This document shows positions 48,130 to 56,492 of a DNA stretch of 64,000 nt, in pieces (position 1 is the first letter of the stretch; each line of letters opens with the position of its first letter). Both the position numbers and the translations under genes were made by a program. Under the pieces are notes generated by a model that was not told the origin of the DNA, made no database searches, and was given only the letters and a program-made list of their open reading frames with translations. The stretch covers positions 1,745,922-1,809,921 of the forward strand of contig NZ_CP048289.1 of assembly GCF_014084105.1 (NCBI RefSeq), in the 5' to 3' direction. This stretch comes from Streptacidiphilus sp. P02-A3a. Lineage in GTDB: Bacteria > Actinomycetota > Actinomycetes > Streptomycetales > Streptomycetaceae.

Positions 48130-49155
48130 TCAGTCGGCCCGGGCCGCCCACGGGTCCAGCGGCACGTAGCCGCAGCTCCGCCCGTCGCGGTCGACCAGGT
48201 GGCCGACCAGCTTCACCAGGCGTACGGTCAACTGCCGCTCGCGGACCCGGACTCCGGGGGCGATCCGGCCCAGCTCGACCTCCAGGCGGCGGACGTCCTC
48301 GGTCTGCCGCACCATCAGGTAGGCGACCAGGTTCGCCGCGCCCAGGGTGACCGCGCACATCCGGGTCTGCGGCAGCGCCGCGAACCAGGCGGCGGCGGCC
48401 TCCAGCCGGTCGGCCGGGAGGTCCAGCCACAGCAGCACGTGGATCGGGTGCCCGGTCAGCCTCGGCGAGGCGTCGCAGCGCAGCACCAGCCGTCCGGAGT
48501 CGCGCAGTTCCGCCAGCCGTCGGCGGACGGTGGACGCGGGCAGGCCGGTGCGCTCGGCCAGCTCCGCGTACGGCATCCGGCCGTCCTGGCCCAGCGCCAG
48601 CAGCAGTGAGCGGTCGGCCACGATCTGCGCTCCGGCGGCGGTGCGCCCCGGCCCCGGGGCGGCCGACTGCGGTGCCCCGGCGATGGCCGCGCGCTGCCCG
48701 GTGTCCAGGGCGCCGTCGCGCCAGCGGCTGCCCTCCCGGACGGTGCGTTCCACCAGCGAGGTGCGGGTGCGGAGCACCCCGGGCAGCGTGCCGACCCGGT
48801 CCAGCACATAGCGGGTCAGCAGCGACCGTTCGGTCGCGCCCACGGTCAGCAGCAGGTCCGCGCCGCCGGTCACCACCTCGATCGAGGCCGTCTGCGGGTC
48901 CCTGGCCAGCCGCGCGGCGACCTCCGCGACCCGGTTCGCCTGGCATTCCACCTCGACCAGGGCGGTCACCCCGTAGCCGAGCCGGTCGGTCGACGGGTAG
49001 CAGGTCACCCAGGCCTCACCGGCCGCCGCCAGCCGCGCCCAGCGGCGGGACAGCGTCGCCGGATCCACCCCCAGCGGTCCGGCCAGCCGGGACCACGGCG
49101 CGCGCGGATCCACCCGCAGCGCGTCCACCAGGGCCAGGTCCAGCTCGTCGATCAC
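48130..49155 (-). CDS. double-length Lrp/AsnC family regulator
   Basis: A 341-aa regulator with two helix-turn-helix units (RAPWSRLAGPLGVDPATLSRRWARL near residues 17-42, and GRMPYAELAERTGLPASTVRRRLAEL near 183-208). Each is followed by a ligand-binding-like beta/alpha region. Two fused Lrp units are known in actinobacteria. The GTG at 49155 opens directly at VIDELDLALVDAL. It is divergent from amidohydrolase copy 2, which is the likely target. Confidence 0.88.
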   Translation of the reverse strand: MIDELDLALVDALRVDPRAPWSRLAGPLGVDPATLSRRWARLAAAGEAWVTCYPSTDRLGYGVTALVEVECQANRVAEVAARLARDPQTASIEVVTGGADLLLTVGATERSLLTRYVLDRVGTLPGVLRTRTSLVERTVREGSRWRDGALDTGQRAAIAGAPQSAAPGPGRTAAGAQIVADRSLLLALGQDGRMPYAELAERTGLPASTVRRRLAELRDSGRLVLRCDASPRLTGHPIHVLLWLDLPADRLEAAAAWFAALPQTRMCAVTLGAANLVAYLMVRQTEDVRRLEVELGRIAPGVRVRERQLTVRLVKLVGHLVDRDGRSCGYVPLDPWAARAD

Positions 49156-49245
49156 GGCTCGGCCCCGGGGGCGGACGGCTGCGGCGGCGGAAGCCTGCGG
49201 TGCGCGCTCATCGCTGACCAGCGTAGACCGCCCGCTGCCGGGGTG

Positions 49246-49262
49246 ACCCCCCTCCGGGGGGT
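49246..49262. promoter_or_regulatory. palindrome in the AsnC/amidohydrolase divergent promoter
   Basis: ACCCCCC-TCC-GGGGGGT lies at 49246-49262, flanked by GTG and GAC, in the 202-bp gap between the divergent genes. It could be the Lrp/AsnC operator or a simple hairpin; no promoter hexamers are clear. Confidence 0.45.
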
Positions 49263-49357
49263 GACTGTGCGGCGCTCTGCTGGTAGATCTTGTCCGCTCG
49301 ACCGATCCCGCCCCGGCCACCGCGCCCCGGCGCCCCGCGACGAAGCTGGAGACCGCC

Positions 49358-50560
49358 ATGACCACGACCCCCACCCTGCGTGAGTCCGCCGACCTGCTCC
49401 AGTCCGAGTTGGTGGAGTTGCGTCGGGCGGTGCACCGGGAGCCGGAGATCGGTCTGGAGTTGCCGTTGACCCAGGCGAAGGTGTTGGCGGCGTTGCGGGG
49501 GCTGCCGTTGGAGCTCACGCTGGGGGAGAAGCTGAGCTCGGTGACGGCGGTGCTGCGCGGTGGGCGTCCGGGCCCGGTGGTGCTGCTGCGCGGCGACATG
49601 GACGCGCTGCCGGTGCAGGAGACCAGCGGCCTGCCGTACGCCTCGCGGTTCCCCGGGGTGATGCACGCCTGCGGTCACGACCTGCATGTGGCCGGGCTGG
49701 TCGGCGCCGCCCGGCTGCTGGCCGAGCGCCGCGACGAACTGCCCGGCACCGTGGTGTTCATGTTCCAGCCGGGGGAGGAGGGCCTGGCCGGGGCCCGGGT
49801 GATGCTGGACGAGGGCCTGCTGGAGGCGGCCGGTACGCCGCCGGTGGCCGCCTACGCGCTGCACGTCACCGCCGCGACCTACCCGCGCGGCGCGGTCGCG
49901 GGCCGCCCCGGCCCGATCATGGCCGCCGCCGACACGCTGACGGTGACCCTGCGCGGTCGCGGCGGCCACGGCTCGGCCCCGCACTCCGCGCTCGACCCGA
50001 TACCGGCGGCCTGCGAGGCGGTGCTGGCGTTGCAGACCATGGTCACCCGGCGGTTCGACGCCTTCGACCCGGTGGTGGTCACCGTCGGCACCCTGCACGC
50101 GGGCACGGTGAACAACGTGATCCCGGGTGACGCGTTCTTCGAGGCGACGGTCCGCTCCTTCTCGCCACAGGCGCGCGACCGGGTACGGGCGGAGTCGCTG
50201 CGGCTGGTGCGCGGCATCGCCGAGGCCCACGGCCTGGAGGCGGACGCGGTCTTCACCGACGTCTACCCGCCGACCGTCAACAACGTCGCCGAGGCCGAGT
50301 TCGCCGCCGACGTCGCCCGCGAACTGCTGGGCCCGGAGCGGGTGCTGACCATGCCTCAGCCCGAGGCCGGGGCGGAGGACTTCTCCTTCGTCGCCGAGCG
50401 GATCCCCTCCGCCTACTTCTTCCTCGGCGCCTGCGTGCCCGGGCTCGACCCGGCCACCGCCCCGGACAACCACGCCCCGCAGGCCGCCTTCGACGACTCG
50501 GTCCTGGCCGACGGGGCCACCCTGCTGGCCGAGTTGGCGATCCGCCGGTTGGCCCGGTGA
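49358..50560 (+). CDS. M20 family amidohydrolase, copy 2
   Basis: A 400-aa paralogue of the gene at 46651 with the same metal motifs (HACGHDLH, PGEEGLAGARVMLDEG, GRGGHGSAPHSALDP). Bases 49383-49783 match copy 1 (46676-47076) at 396 of 401 positions, and 50033-50090 match 47326-47383 perfectly; both tracts keep one offset of 2707 bp. Outside them the two genes differ at many codons. This pattern indicates gene conversion. The start ATG at 49358 has GGAG upstream. Confidence 0.93.
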   Translation: MTTTPTLRESADLLQSELVELRRAVHREPEIGLELPLTQAKVLAALRGLPLELTLGEKLSSVTAVLRGGRPGPVVLLRGDMDALPVQETSGLPYASRFPGVMHACGHDLHVAGLVGAARLLAERRDELPGTVVFMFQPGEEGLAGARVMLDEGLLEAAGTPPVAAYALHVTAATYPRGAVAGRPGPIMAAADTLTVTLRGRGGHGSAPHSALDPIPAACEAVLALQTMVTRRFDAFDPVVVTVGTLHAGTVNNVIPGDAFFEATVRSFSPQARDRVRAESLRLVRGIAEAHGLEADAVFTDVYPPTVNNVAEAEFAADVARELLGPERVLTMPQPEAGAEDFSFVAERIPSAYFFLGACVPGLDPATAPDNHAPQAAFDDSVLADGATLLAELAIRRLAR

Positions 50561-50628
50561 GGTGACGCCTGGTCAAGTCCGGTGCTGGACCGCGCCGTCG
50601 GTCCCGGCGGGGTCCGGCACCGGCGGCG

Positions 50629-52245
50629 TCAGCTGCGGCGTACGGTGAACCGGTCCACGGCGGTGCCGTCCTCGACCAGCGAGCGGACCGACAGCGTGGC
50701 CGGGCGTCCGGGCGCGGCCGGGGTGACGTCCACGGCCAGCAGGCAGTAGCCGGTGTAGCGGACCCTGGACCACTCGACCTGGACGGTCTCGTTGTTCCCG
50801 TCGGGTTCGCAGACCACCATCGGCACCGGCGTGTCGTTCGGCGTCTCGTGGCCGAGGTAGCTGTCCGAGACCGGGAACGAGTAGATGTCGTCCCCGCCGC
50901 CGCCCGCCACCACGTAGGTGGTGCCGTCCCGCACCGGGTCGACGGTGCCGCCGGAGTCGACCCGGCGGGTGGGCTTCCCGGCGCGGATCGGGTCGGTCCG
51001 CTCGTAGATGTGGTTGTGCCCGCTGAGCACCAGGTCCACCTGGTACGTGTCGAACAGCGGCGCCCACTGCTGCTGCGCGCCCAGTTCGGCCCCGTTGTCG
51101 GCGCAGCTGGTGTAGGTGCACTGGTGCAGGTAGACGACCGTGAAGTCGATGCTGGGGTCGGCCCGGAAGGCCGCCAACCGGCGTTCCAGCCAGGCCAGTT
51201 GCCTGCCCTTGGTGTAGTCGAGGTTGGCCGGGGTGTTGTAGCAGACGTCGTTGCCGTCCAGGCTGATCAGGCCCACGTTCTGGTAGCGCCAGGAGTAGAT
51301 GCCGGTGGACTGGTCCCAGGCGTTGTCCGGCATGCTGAACCGGGCGCGCACCCCGCCGTAGCCGTCCGGCGAGTACCAGGCCTCCATCTCGTGGTTGCCG
51401 ATCGCCATCATCCACGGGATCCGCGAGGCGATCGGCTCGTTCTGCACGAAGAAGGAGTCCCATAGCCGGGCGTCGTACGAGTCGGTGGTGTCCCCGCCGC
51501 CGTCGCTGTTGGCGTACGACAGGTCGCCCATGTGCACGTGGAAGGCCGGGTTGAGGCCCGCGATCAGGTTGCCGTTGGCCACCGCGTTGTAGCCGACGCC
51601 CTGGTCGCCGAAGGCGGTGAAGGTGAAGGCGCCGCCGCGCTCGGCCGAGGGGGCGGTGCGGAAGCTGGCCATCCCGGCGAGCTGCCCGTGCGCCGAGGCC
51701 GGGTCGTAGCCCTGGTGGCCCACGACGTAGTAGTAGGTGGTGTTGGGCAGCAGCTGGTCGAGCCGGGCGTGCAGGTAGTACTGGGTCACCGTGGTCGGCT
51801 TGATCAGCGGCTCCGTCTCGACCGGCTGCTGCCAGGAGAGTTGGCTGACCAGCGGACGCACCTCGGCGGCCACCCGGGAGCCCAGCTGGTCGGGGCGGGT
51901 GCCGATGCGGACGAAAGGACCGTTCACCGGGCCCGGCACCTGCCAGGAGACGACCACCTCCCGCGAGGGGTCGCTGCCGAAGCTGAGGTGCCGCCCGAAC
52001 GGCCGCAGCGCGGAACCGGTCGCCCCGGCCCCGGTGGCGGTGCCGGTCGCGGCGGTGCTGCCGGAGCGGAGCACGGCGGCTTGGGCGCTGCCCGTCGCCA
52101 GGGTCCCGGCGGCGGCCAGCGCGACGCCGCCGACGGCCCCGGCCCGCAGCACCTGCCGCCGGGAACTTCCGCCGGTGGCAGGCGGCAGCGAGTCGGTGGA
52201 CGATGAGCCGTCGGTGAGCTGGCTGTGCCCAGTGGTGTCAGACAT
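50629..52245 (-). CDS. secreted purple acid phosphatase-like metallophosphoesterase (Tat substrate)
   Basis: A 538-aa exported enzyme. A Tat signal (SSRRQVLRAG, hydrophobic to about 55, cleavage near AQA) is followed by an N-terminal Fn3-like domain (about 85-200). The dinuclear metal core follows: AFGDQG, GDLSYA, GNHE, LHQ and GHNHIYERT. It releases phosphate from organic esters. It is divergent from the chitinase across 217 bp. Confidence 0.92.
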   Translation of the reverse strand: MSDTTGHSQLTDGSSSTDSLPPATGGSSRRQVLRAGAVGGVALAAAGTLATGSAQAAVLRSGSTAATGTATGAGATGSALRPFGRHLSFGSDPSREVVVSWQVPGPVNGPFVRIGTRPDQLGSRVAAEVRPLVSQLSWQQPVETEPLIKPTTVTQYYLHARLDQLLPNTTYYYVVGHQGYDPASAHGQLAGMASFRTAPSAERGGAFTFTAFGDQGVGYNAVANGNLIAGLNPAFHVHMGDLSYANSDGGGDTTDSYDARLWDSFFVQNEPIASRIPWMMAIGNHEMEAWYSPDGYGGVRARFSMPDNAWDQSTGIYSWRYQNVGLISLDGNDVCYNTPANLDYTKGRQLAWLERRLAAFRADPSIDFTVVYLHQCTYTSCADNGAELGAQQQWAPLFDTYQVDLVLSGHNHIYERTDPIRAGKPTRRVDSGGTVDPVRDGTTYVVAGGGGDDIYSFPVSDSYLGHETPNDTPVPMVVCEPDGNNETVQVEWSRVRYTGYCLLAVDVTPAAPGRPATLSVRSLVEDGTAVDRFTVRRS

Positions 52246-52346
52246 GCGCGCTAGTTAATTAGGTTTACTACCTTGCGGTCAAGGGATCGCGCATCCCGAT
52301 CGGGCTTCTTGTTCAGCTTCCCGGTCATTGACCCGATGTCAGCTAC

Positions 52347-52380
52347 TGGACTATACCTATCGCCTAGATGGTCTATACCA
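52347..52380 (+). promoter_or_regulatory. chitinase promoter direct repeats, DasR-like
   Basis: TGGACTATACCT (52347-52358) and TGGTCTATACCA (52369-52380) are 22 bp apart, about two helical turns. The second differs from the palindromic core of the DasR box, TGGTCTAGACCA, at one position. Streptomyces chitinase promoters are known to carry such 12-bp direct repeats controlling chitin induction and glucose repression. Confidence 0.7.
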
Positions 52381-52462
52381 ACGCACGGGGGCGTGGGGTT
52401 CGACCAGATGCGGCGTTCCGCCCTCCCCCCTTGCCATGTCCGGTACTTGATGAGGAGAGCAC

Positions 52463-53827
52463 ATGTCCGCACCCTTCTCGATCGGAGCCGCTGGGCGTCG
52501 TGCCCTGATCGCGGCGACCGCCGCCGTCAGTGCGGTGGCCCTACTGGCGGTCTCGCCGGGCAGCGCGCAGGCGCAGTCGAGACCGGCCGCGTCGGCCCGT
52601 CAGGCGGGCGGGTCCGCCGGGGCACCGAAGCAGTTGGTCGGCTACTTCACCCAGTGGGGCATCTACTCCGGGTTCCTGGAGAAGAACCTGGTCACCACCG
52701 GCGAGATCAAGAACCTCACCGAGCTCGACTACGGGTTCAGCGACATCAGCAGCGACGGCACCTGCGACAGCGGCGACAGCTGGGCCGACTACCAGCGTCC
52801 GTTCGCGGCCGACGAGGCGGTGGACGGGCAGGCGGACGCCGCCGGGCAATCACTCCTGGGCAACTTCAACCAGCTCCGCGAACTCAAGGCGGAGTACCCG
52901 AAGTTGAAGATCGTGATGTCGATCGGGGGCTGGGCCTGGTCGGGGCAGTACTCGGCGCTGGCGTCCACCGCCGCCGGGCGGCAGAAGTTCGTCTCCTCCT
53001 GCATCGACCAGTACCTCAAGGGCGACCTCCCCGGGCTGCCCGCCGGGGCCGCGGCCGGGATCTTCGACGGCTTCGCGGTGGACTGGGAGTACCCGGGCGA
53101 GCCGGGTGACGGCAACCCCTACAGCCCGCAGGACGGCGCCGACTACACCGCGCTGATGCAGGAGTTCCGCAGCCAGCTGAGCGCGCTCAGCGCCGGCGGC
53201 TTCGGTGACCGGCACTACCTGCTGACCGCGAACACGGCGGGCAACCCGGTCTTCGCGGCCCAGCTGCAACTGCGCCAGGTCGCCAAGGTGGTGGACTGGT
53301 TCAACGTCATGACCTTCGACTACCACGGAAGTTGGGAGCCCGCCGGGCCGACCGACCTCTCCGCGCCGCTGTACGTGGACCCGCGCGACCCCAACCCGCC
53401 GGCCAACCAGTTCAGCGTCGACCAGTCGGTCAGGTACTACGAGTCGCAGGGCGTCCGGCCCGGGCAGATCTCGCTGTCCATCCCCTACTACGCGCACGAG
53501 TGGACCGGCGTCGCCCCCGGGCCGAACGGCGACGGCCTGTTCCAGGCGGCGACGGCGGGCGGCGGCACCCCGAACTACAACCAGGTGGTGACCGCGCCCG
53601 GCAAGACCTACTGGGACCCGCTGTCCGAGGCGCCGTACAAGTACGACGCGGCGAGCGGGACCTTCTACACCTACGACAGCCCGGCCTCGGTCTGGCTCAA
53701 GGGCCAGTACATCGACCAGCAGGGGCTGGCGGGCACGATGGTCTGGTCGCTCGACGGCGACACCTCCGACGGCCGGTTGACCGCGGCGCTCGGCGCGAGC
53801 CTGCACACCAACGGCAACCGGGGCTGA
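52463..53827 (+). CDS. secreted GH18 chitinase
   Basis: A 454-aa exported hydrolase. The signal peptide covers about 1-37 (cleavage near SAQA) and the GH18 barrel about 55-445. It shows LKIVMSIGGW, the catalytic strand D202-GFAV-D207-W-E209 (acid Glu209), FNVMTFDYHGSW and AGTMVWSLDGD. The first Asp of the DxDxE signature is Ala205, so the motif reads AxDxE. No chitin-binding module is present. The promoter carries DasR-like repeats. Confidence 0.92.
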   Translation: MSAPFSIGAAGRRALIAATAAVSAVALLAVSPGSAQAQSRPAASARQAGGSAGAPKQLVGYFTQWGIYSGFLEKNLVTTGEIKNLTELDYGFSDISSDGTCDSGDSWADYQRPFAADEAVDGQADAAGQSLLGNFNQLRELKAEYPKLKIVMSIGGWAWSGQYSALASTAAGRQKFVSSCIDQYLKGDLPGLPAGAAAGIFDGFAVDWEYPGEPGDGNPYSPQDGADYTALMQEFRSQLSALSAGGFGDRHYLLTANTAGNPVFAAQLQLRQVAKVVDWFNVMTFDYHGSWEPAGPTDLSAPLYVDPRDPNPPANQFSVDQSVRYYESQGVRPGQISLSIPYYAHEWTGVAPGPNGDGLFQAATAGGGTPNYNQVVTAPGKTYWDPLSEAPYKYDAASGTFYTYDSPASVWLKGQYIDQQGLAGTMVWSLDGDTSDGRLTAALGASLHTNGNRG

Positions 53828-53845
53828 CCCGGCGCCCGGGGGAGG

Positions 53846-53886
53846 GGCGGCCGGGTCCGGAGCCGAACGCGCCGGGCCCGGCCGCC
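53846..53886. terminator. bidirectional terminator between chitinase and LLM genes
   Basis: GGCGGCCGGG (53846-53855) pairs with CCCGGCCGCC (53877-53886) in the short gap between convergent genes. Confidence 0.7.
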
Positions 53887-53890
53887 CTGG

Positions 53891-54772
53891 CTACGCCGCG
53901 GGCTGCCGGAGGGCCGCCTGGGCCGCCGCGAGCTGCCGCAGCGGCTGCGGGCCGAGCGGGCGCAGCACCACCGTCCCGACCCCGGCCGCCCACAGCGCGC
54001 GGATCGCGGCCGCGGCCGCCTCGGGCGAGCCGGAGGCGGCGAAGATCTGGTCGGCCGGGCGGCCCAGCCACGCCGCCTGGCCCGCGATCACCGCCTGCCC
54101 GGCGGCCGGGTCGGCGCCGGGCGAGTCGACGCTGAGGAAGGTGAACGTGGTCAGGCTGTGCGGACGCTCCCCGGTCCGGCCCTTGCCGATGTGCGCCAGC
54201 GCCGCCGCCACGTCGTCCGGGCCCTGGCCCTCGGGCAGCAGGGTGCCGTCCGCGACCCGGCCGGACAGCTCCAGCGAGCGCGGCCGGACCACCCCGGCCA
54301 CCAGCGGCGGCACGGTCACCGGCGGGTGGACCAGCTGGACGCCGTCCACCCGCACCTCGCGCCCGTCCAGGGTGACCCGCTCGCCCCGCAGCAGCCCGCG
54401 GACCACCGTCAGGGTCTCCTCCAGCAGCGCCAGCGGACTCCGCGCGGCGGCGCCGACCTTGGCCATCCACTCGCCCACGCCATGGCCGACCCCGGCGGTC
54501 AGCCGTCCCGGGAACATCCGCGCCAGCGCGGCCAGCTCCATGGCCAGCAGCGCGGGGTTGCGCAGCGGCGCGGGCGCGATCCCGATGCCCACCCGGAGCC
54601 GGTCGGTGGCACCGAGCGCCGCGGCGGCGGAGGACATCGCGCCGGTCCAGCCGAGGTCCTCGACCACCCACAGCTCCTCGATGCCGAGGGCCTCCACCGC
54701 CCGCGCGAAGCCCGGCAGCCCCTCGGGCTCCCAGGCGCGGTCGTACATCACGCCGATCCGATGCTGAGTCAT
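53891..54772 (-). CDS. LLM class F420-dependent oxidoreductase
   Basis: A 293-aa TIM-barrel luciferase-like protein. The strand/helix order includes GIEELWVVEDLG, RLRVGIGIAPAPLRNPALLAMELAALARMFPGRLTAGVGHGV and PLVAGVVRPRSLEL, with SGRVADGTLL towards the middle, as in F420-linked LLM enzymes. Cofactor use is inferred from the family and the actinobacterial host. It is divergent from the small deaminase-fold gene. Confidence 0.85.
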   Translation of the reverse strand: MTQHRIGVMYDRAWEPEGLPGFARAVEALGIEELWVVEDLGWTGAMSSAAAALGATDRLRVGIGIAPAPLRNPALLAMELAALARMFPGRLTAGVGHGVGEWMAKVGAAARSPLALLEETLTVVRGLLRGERVTLDGREVRVDGVQLVHPPVTVPPLVAGVVRPRSLELSGRVADGTLLPEGQGPDDVAAALAHIGKGRTGERPHSLTTFTFLSVDSPGADPAAGQAVIAGQAAWLGRPADQIFAASGSPEAAAAAIRALWAAGVGTVVLRPLGPQPLRQLAAAQAALRQPAA

Positions 54773-54851
54773 CGGGCCACGCTACAGGTGGGCCGGTTCG
54801 GTGGGCCGGTTCGTGGGGGCGGTGCGGTGCCCGGGCCTTATCCTCGTGGGT

Positions 54852-55226
54852 ATGAGTGAGCTGGCAGCAGGCGCTACCCCGGAGACCACGTTGGACCCGG
54901 AAGACCGGAAGATCATCACCCTGGCGCGGTCCGCCCGCGCCCGCAACGGCGTGCCCGAGGGCGCGGCCGTGCGTGACGAGACCGGCCGTACCTATGTCGC
55001 CGGGACGGTCGCGCTGGAGTCGCTGCGGCTCAGCGCGCTGCGTACGGCCGTGGCCATGGCCGTGGCCAGCGGCGCCCGGGGGCTGGAGGCGGCGGCGGTG
55101 GTCGGCGCGGCCGAGCAGTTCACCGACGAGGACCTGGCGGCGGTACGGGACCTGGGCGGCCCGGGCACGACGGTGCTGCTGGCCGGTCCGGACGGCGCGC
55201 TGCGGCTGGTCACCCAGGCGCAGTAG
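54852..55226 (+). CDS. cytidine deaminase-fold protein lacking catalytic residues
   Basis: The 124-aa protein resembles the cytidine deaminase-like gene that precedes era in streptomycetes. It contains no Cys or His at all, so neither the HAE nor the PCxxC zinc motif exists and it cannot be an active deaminase. It keeps the alternating beta/alpha pattern (GRTYVAGTVAL, LSALRTAVAMAVASGARGLEAAAVVG, TTVLLAGPDGALRLV). A regulatory or structural role is possible but unknown. Confidence 0.8.
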   Translation: MSELAAGATPETTLDPEDRKIITLARSARARNGVPEGAAVRDETGRTYVAGTVALESLRLSALRTAVAMAVASGARGLEAAAVVGAAEQFTDEDLAAVRDLGGPGTTVLLAGPDGALRLVTQAQ

Positions 55227-55281
55227 CCTTCGTCGTCCTGGCAGAGGCAGAGCGAGTCGTCCTGGCGGCGGGAGGGGTGGC

Positions 55282-55440
55282 ATGGGGGGCATCGCGTTCG
55301 TCGCGGGGGTGCTGTTCGTGCTCATGGGGATGGGGCACTGGCAGGAGGACCGGAGTCCGGTCTGGCTGACGCTCTCCATCATCGTGGCGGTCTTCACCGT
55401 CGGCGGCGGCCTGGCCGGGCTCTTCAAGCGCGGCAAGTGA
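55282..55440 (+). CDS. 52-aa two-helix membrane protein
   Basis: Two hydrophobic segments (IAFVAGVLFVLMGMGHW and LTLSIIVAVFTVGGGLAGLF) join through a short charged loop, ending FKRGK. The ATG has GGAGGGG four bases upstream. It lies between the deaminase-fold gene (55-bp gap) and era (45-bp gap), in the same direction. No family is recognised. Confidence 0.7.
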   Translation: MGGIAFVAGVLFVLMGMGHWQEDRSPVWLTLSIIVAVFTVGGGLAGLFKRGK

Positions 55441-55485
55441 CCGCCAGGGGCGGGGCCGCCCCGCGGATGGGGGAGAATGGTGAGC

Positions 55486-56469
55486 ATGAGCTCTCGCCCC
55501 ACCCAGCAGTCCGCCAGGCCCGCCACCGTCGCCGACGCCGCCCCGCAGGGGGACCAGCCGCACCGGTCGGGCTTCGCCTGCTTCGTCGGGCGGCCCAACG
55601 CGGGCAAGTCCACGTTGACCAACGCGCTGGTCGGGACCAAGGTCGCGATCACCTCGGACCGCCCGCAGACCACCCGGCACACCGTCCGCGGCATCGTGCA
55701 CCGCCCCGACGCGCAGCTGATCCTGGTGGACACCCCCGGCCTGCACAAGCCGCGCACCCTGCTCGGTGAGCGGCTGAACGACGTGGTCCGCTCGACCTGG
55801 GCCGAGGTGGACGTCATCGGCTTCTGCGTCCCGGCCGACCAGAAGCTCGGTCCGGGGGACAAGTTCATCGCCAAGGAACTGGCCGGGATCAAGCGGACCC
55901 CCAAGGTCGCGGTGGTGACCAAGACCGACCTGGTGGACTCCAAGCAGCTCGCCGAGCAGCTGATCGCGGTCTCCCAGCTGGGCGTGGAGCTCGGCTTCGA
56001 GTGGGCCGAGATCATCCCGGTGTCCGCGGTCGCCGACAAGCAGGTGGACCTGCTGGCGGACCTGCTGGTCCCGCTGCTGCCGGAGGGCCCGCTGCTCTAC
56101 CCGGAGGGCGACCTCACCGACGAGCCCGAGCAGATCATGGTCGCGGAGCTGATCCGCGAGGCCGCGCTGGAGGGCGTCCGGGACGAGCTGCCGCACTCGC
56201 TGGCGGTCGTGGTGGAGGAGATGCTGCCGCGCGAGGGGCGTCCGGAGGGTCGGCCGCTGCTGGACATCCACGCCAACGTCTACATCGAGCGGCAGAGCCA
56301 GAAGGCCATCGTGATCGGCTCCCGGGGCGCGCGGCTGAAGCACGTGGGCACGGTCGCCCGCAAGCAGATCGAGGCGCTGCTGGGCACGCCGGTCTACCTG
56401 GACCTGCACGTCAAGGTCGCCAAGGACTGGCAGCGCGACCCCAAGCAGCTGCGCAAGCTCGGCTTCTGA
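55486..56469 (+). CDS. era: GTPase Era
   Basis: A 327-aa 16S rRNA-binding GTPase for 30S assembly. It has G1 GRPNAGKST, G2 TSDRPQTTRHTVRG, DTPGLHKP (G3), TKTDLVD (G4) and SAV (G5), followed by the C-terminal KH domain (IYIERQSQKAIVIGSRGARLKHVG-like). The ATG at 55486 is preferred; ATG 55477 and GTG 55480 are also in frame, and GGGGGAG at 55469-55475 fits either. The ybeY gene with related function is 10 kb upstream. Confidence 0.97.
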   Translation: MSSRPTQQSARPATVADAAPQGDQPHRSGFACFVGRPNAGKSTLTNALVGTKVAITSDRPQTTRHTVRGIVHRPDAQLILVDTPGLHKPRTLLGERLNDVVRSTWAEVDVIGFCVPADQKLGPGDKFIAKELAGIKRTPKVAVVTKTDLVDSKQLAEQLIAVSQLGVELGFEWAEIIPVSAVADKQVDLLADLLVPLLPEGPLLYPEGDLTDEPEQIMVAELIREAALEGVRDELPHSLAVVVEEMLPREGRPEGRPLLDIHANVYIERQSQKAIVIGSRGARLKHVGTVARKQIEALLGTPVYLDLHVKVAKDWQRDPKQLRKLGF

Positions 56470-56492
56470 TGATCCGTCAGAACTGAGCGTCG

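Noticed and set aside
54852..55226. Active cytidine deaminase
   Set aside because: No Cys or His in the protein, so no zinc site.
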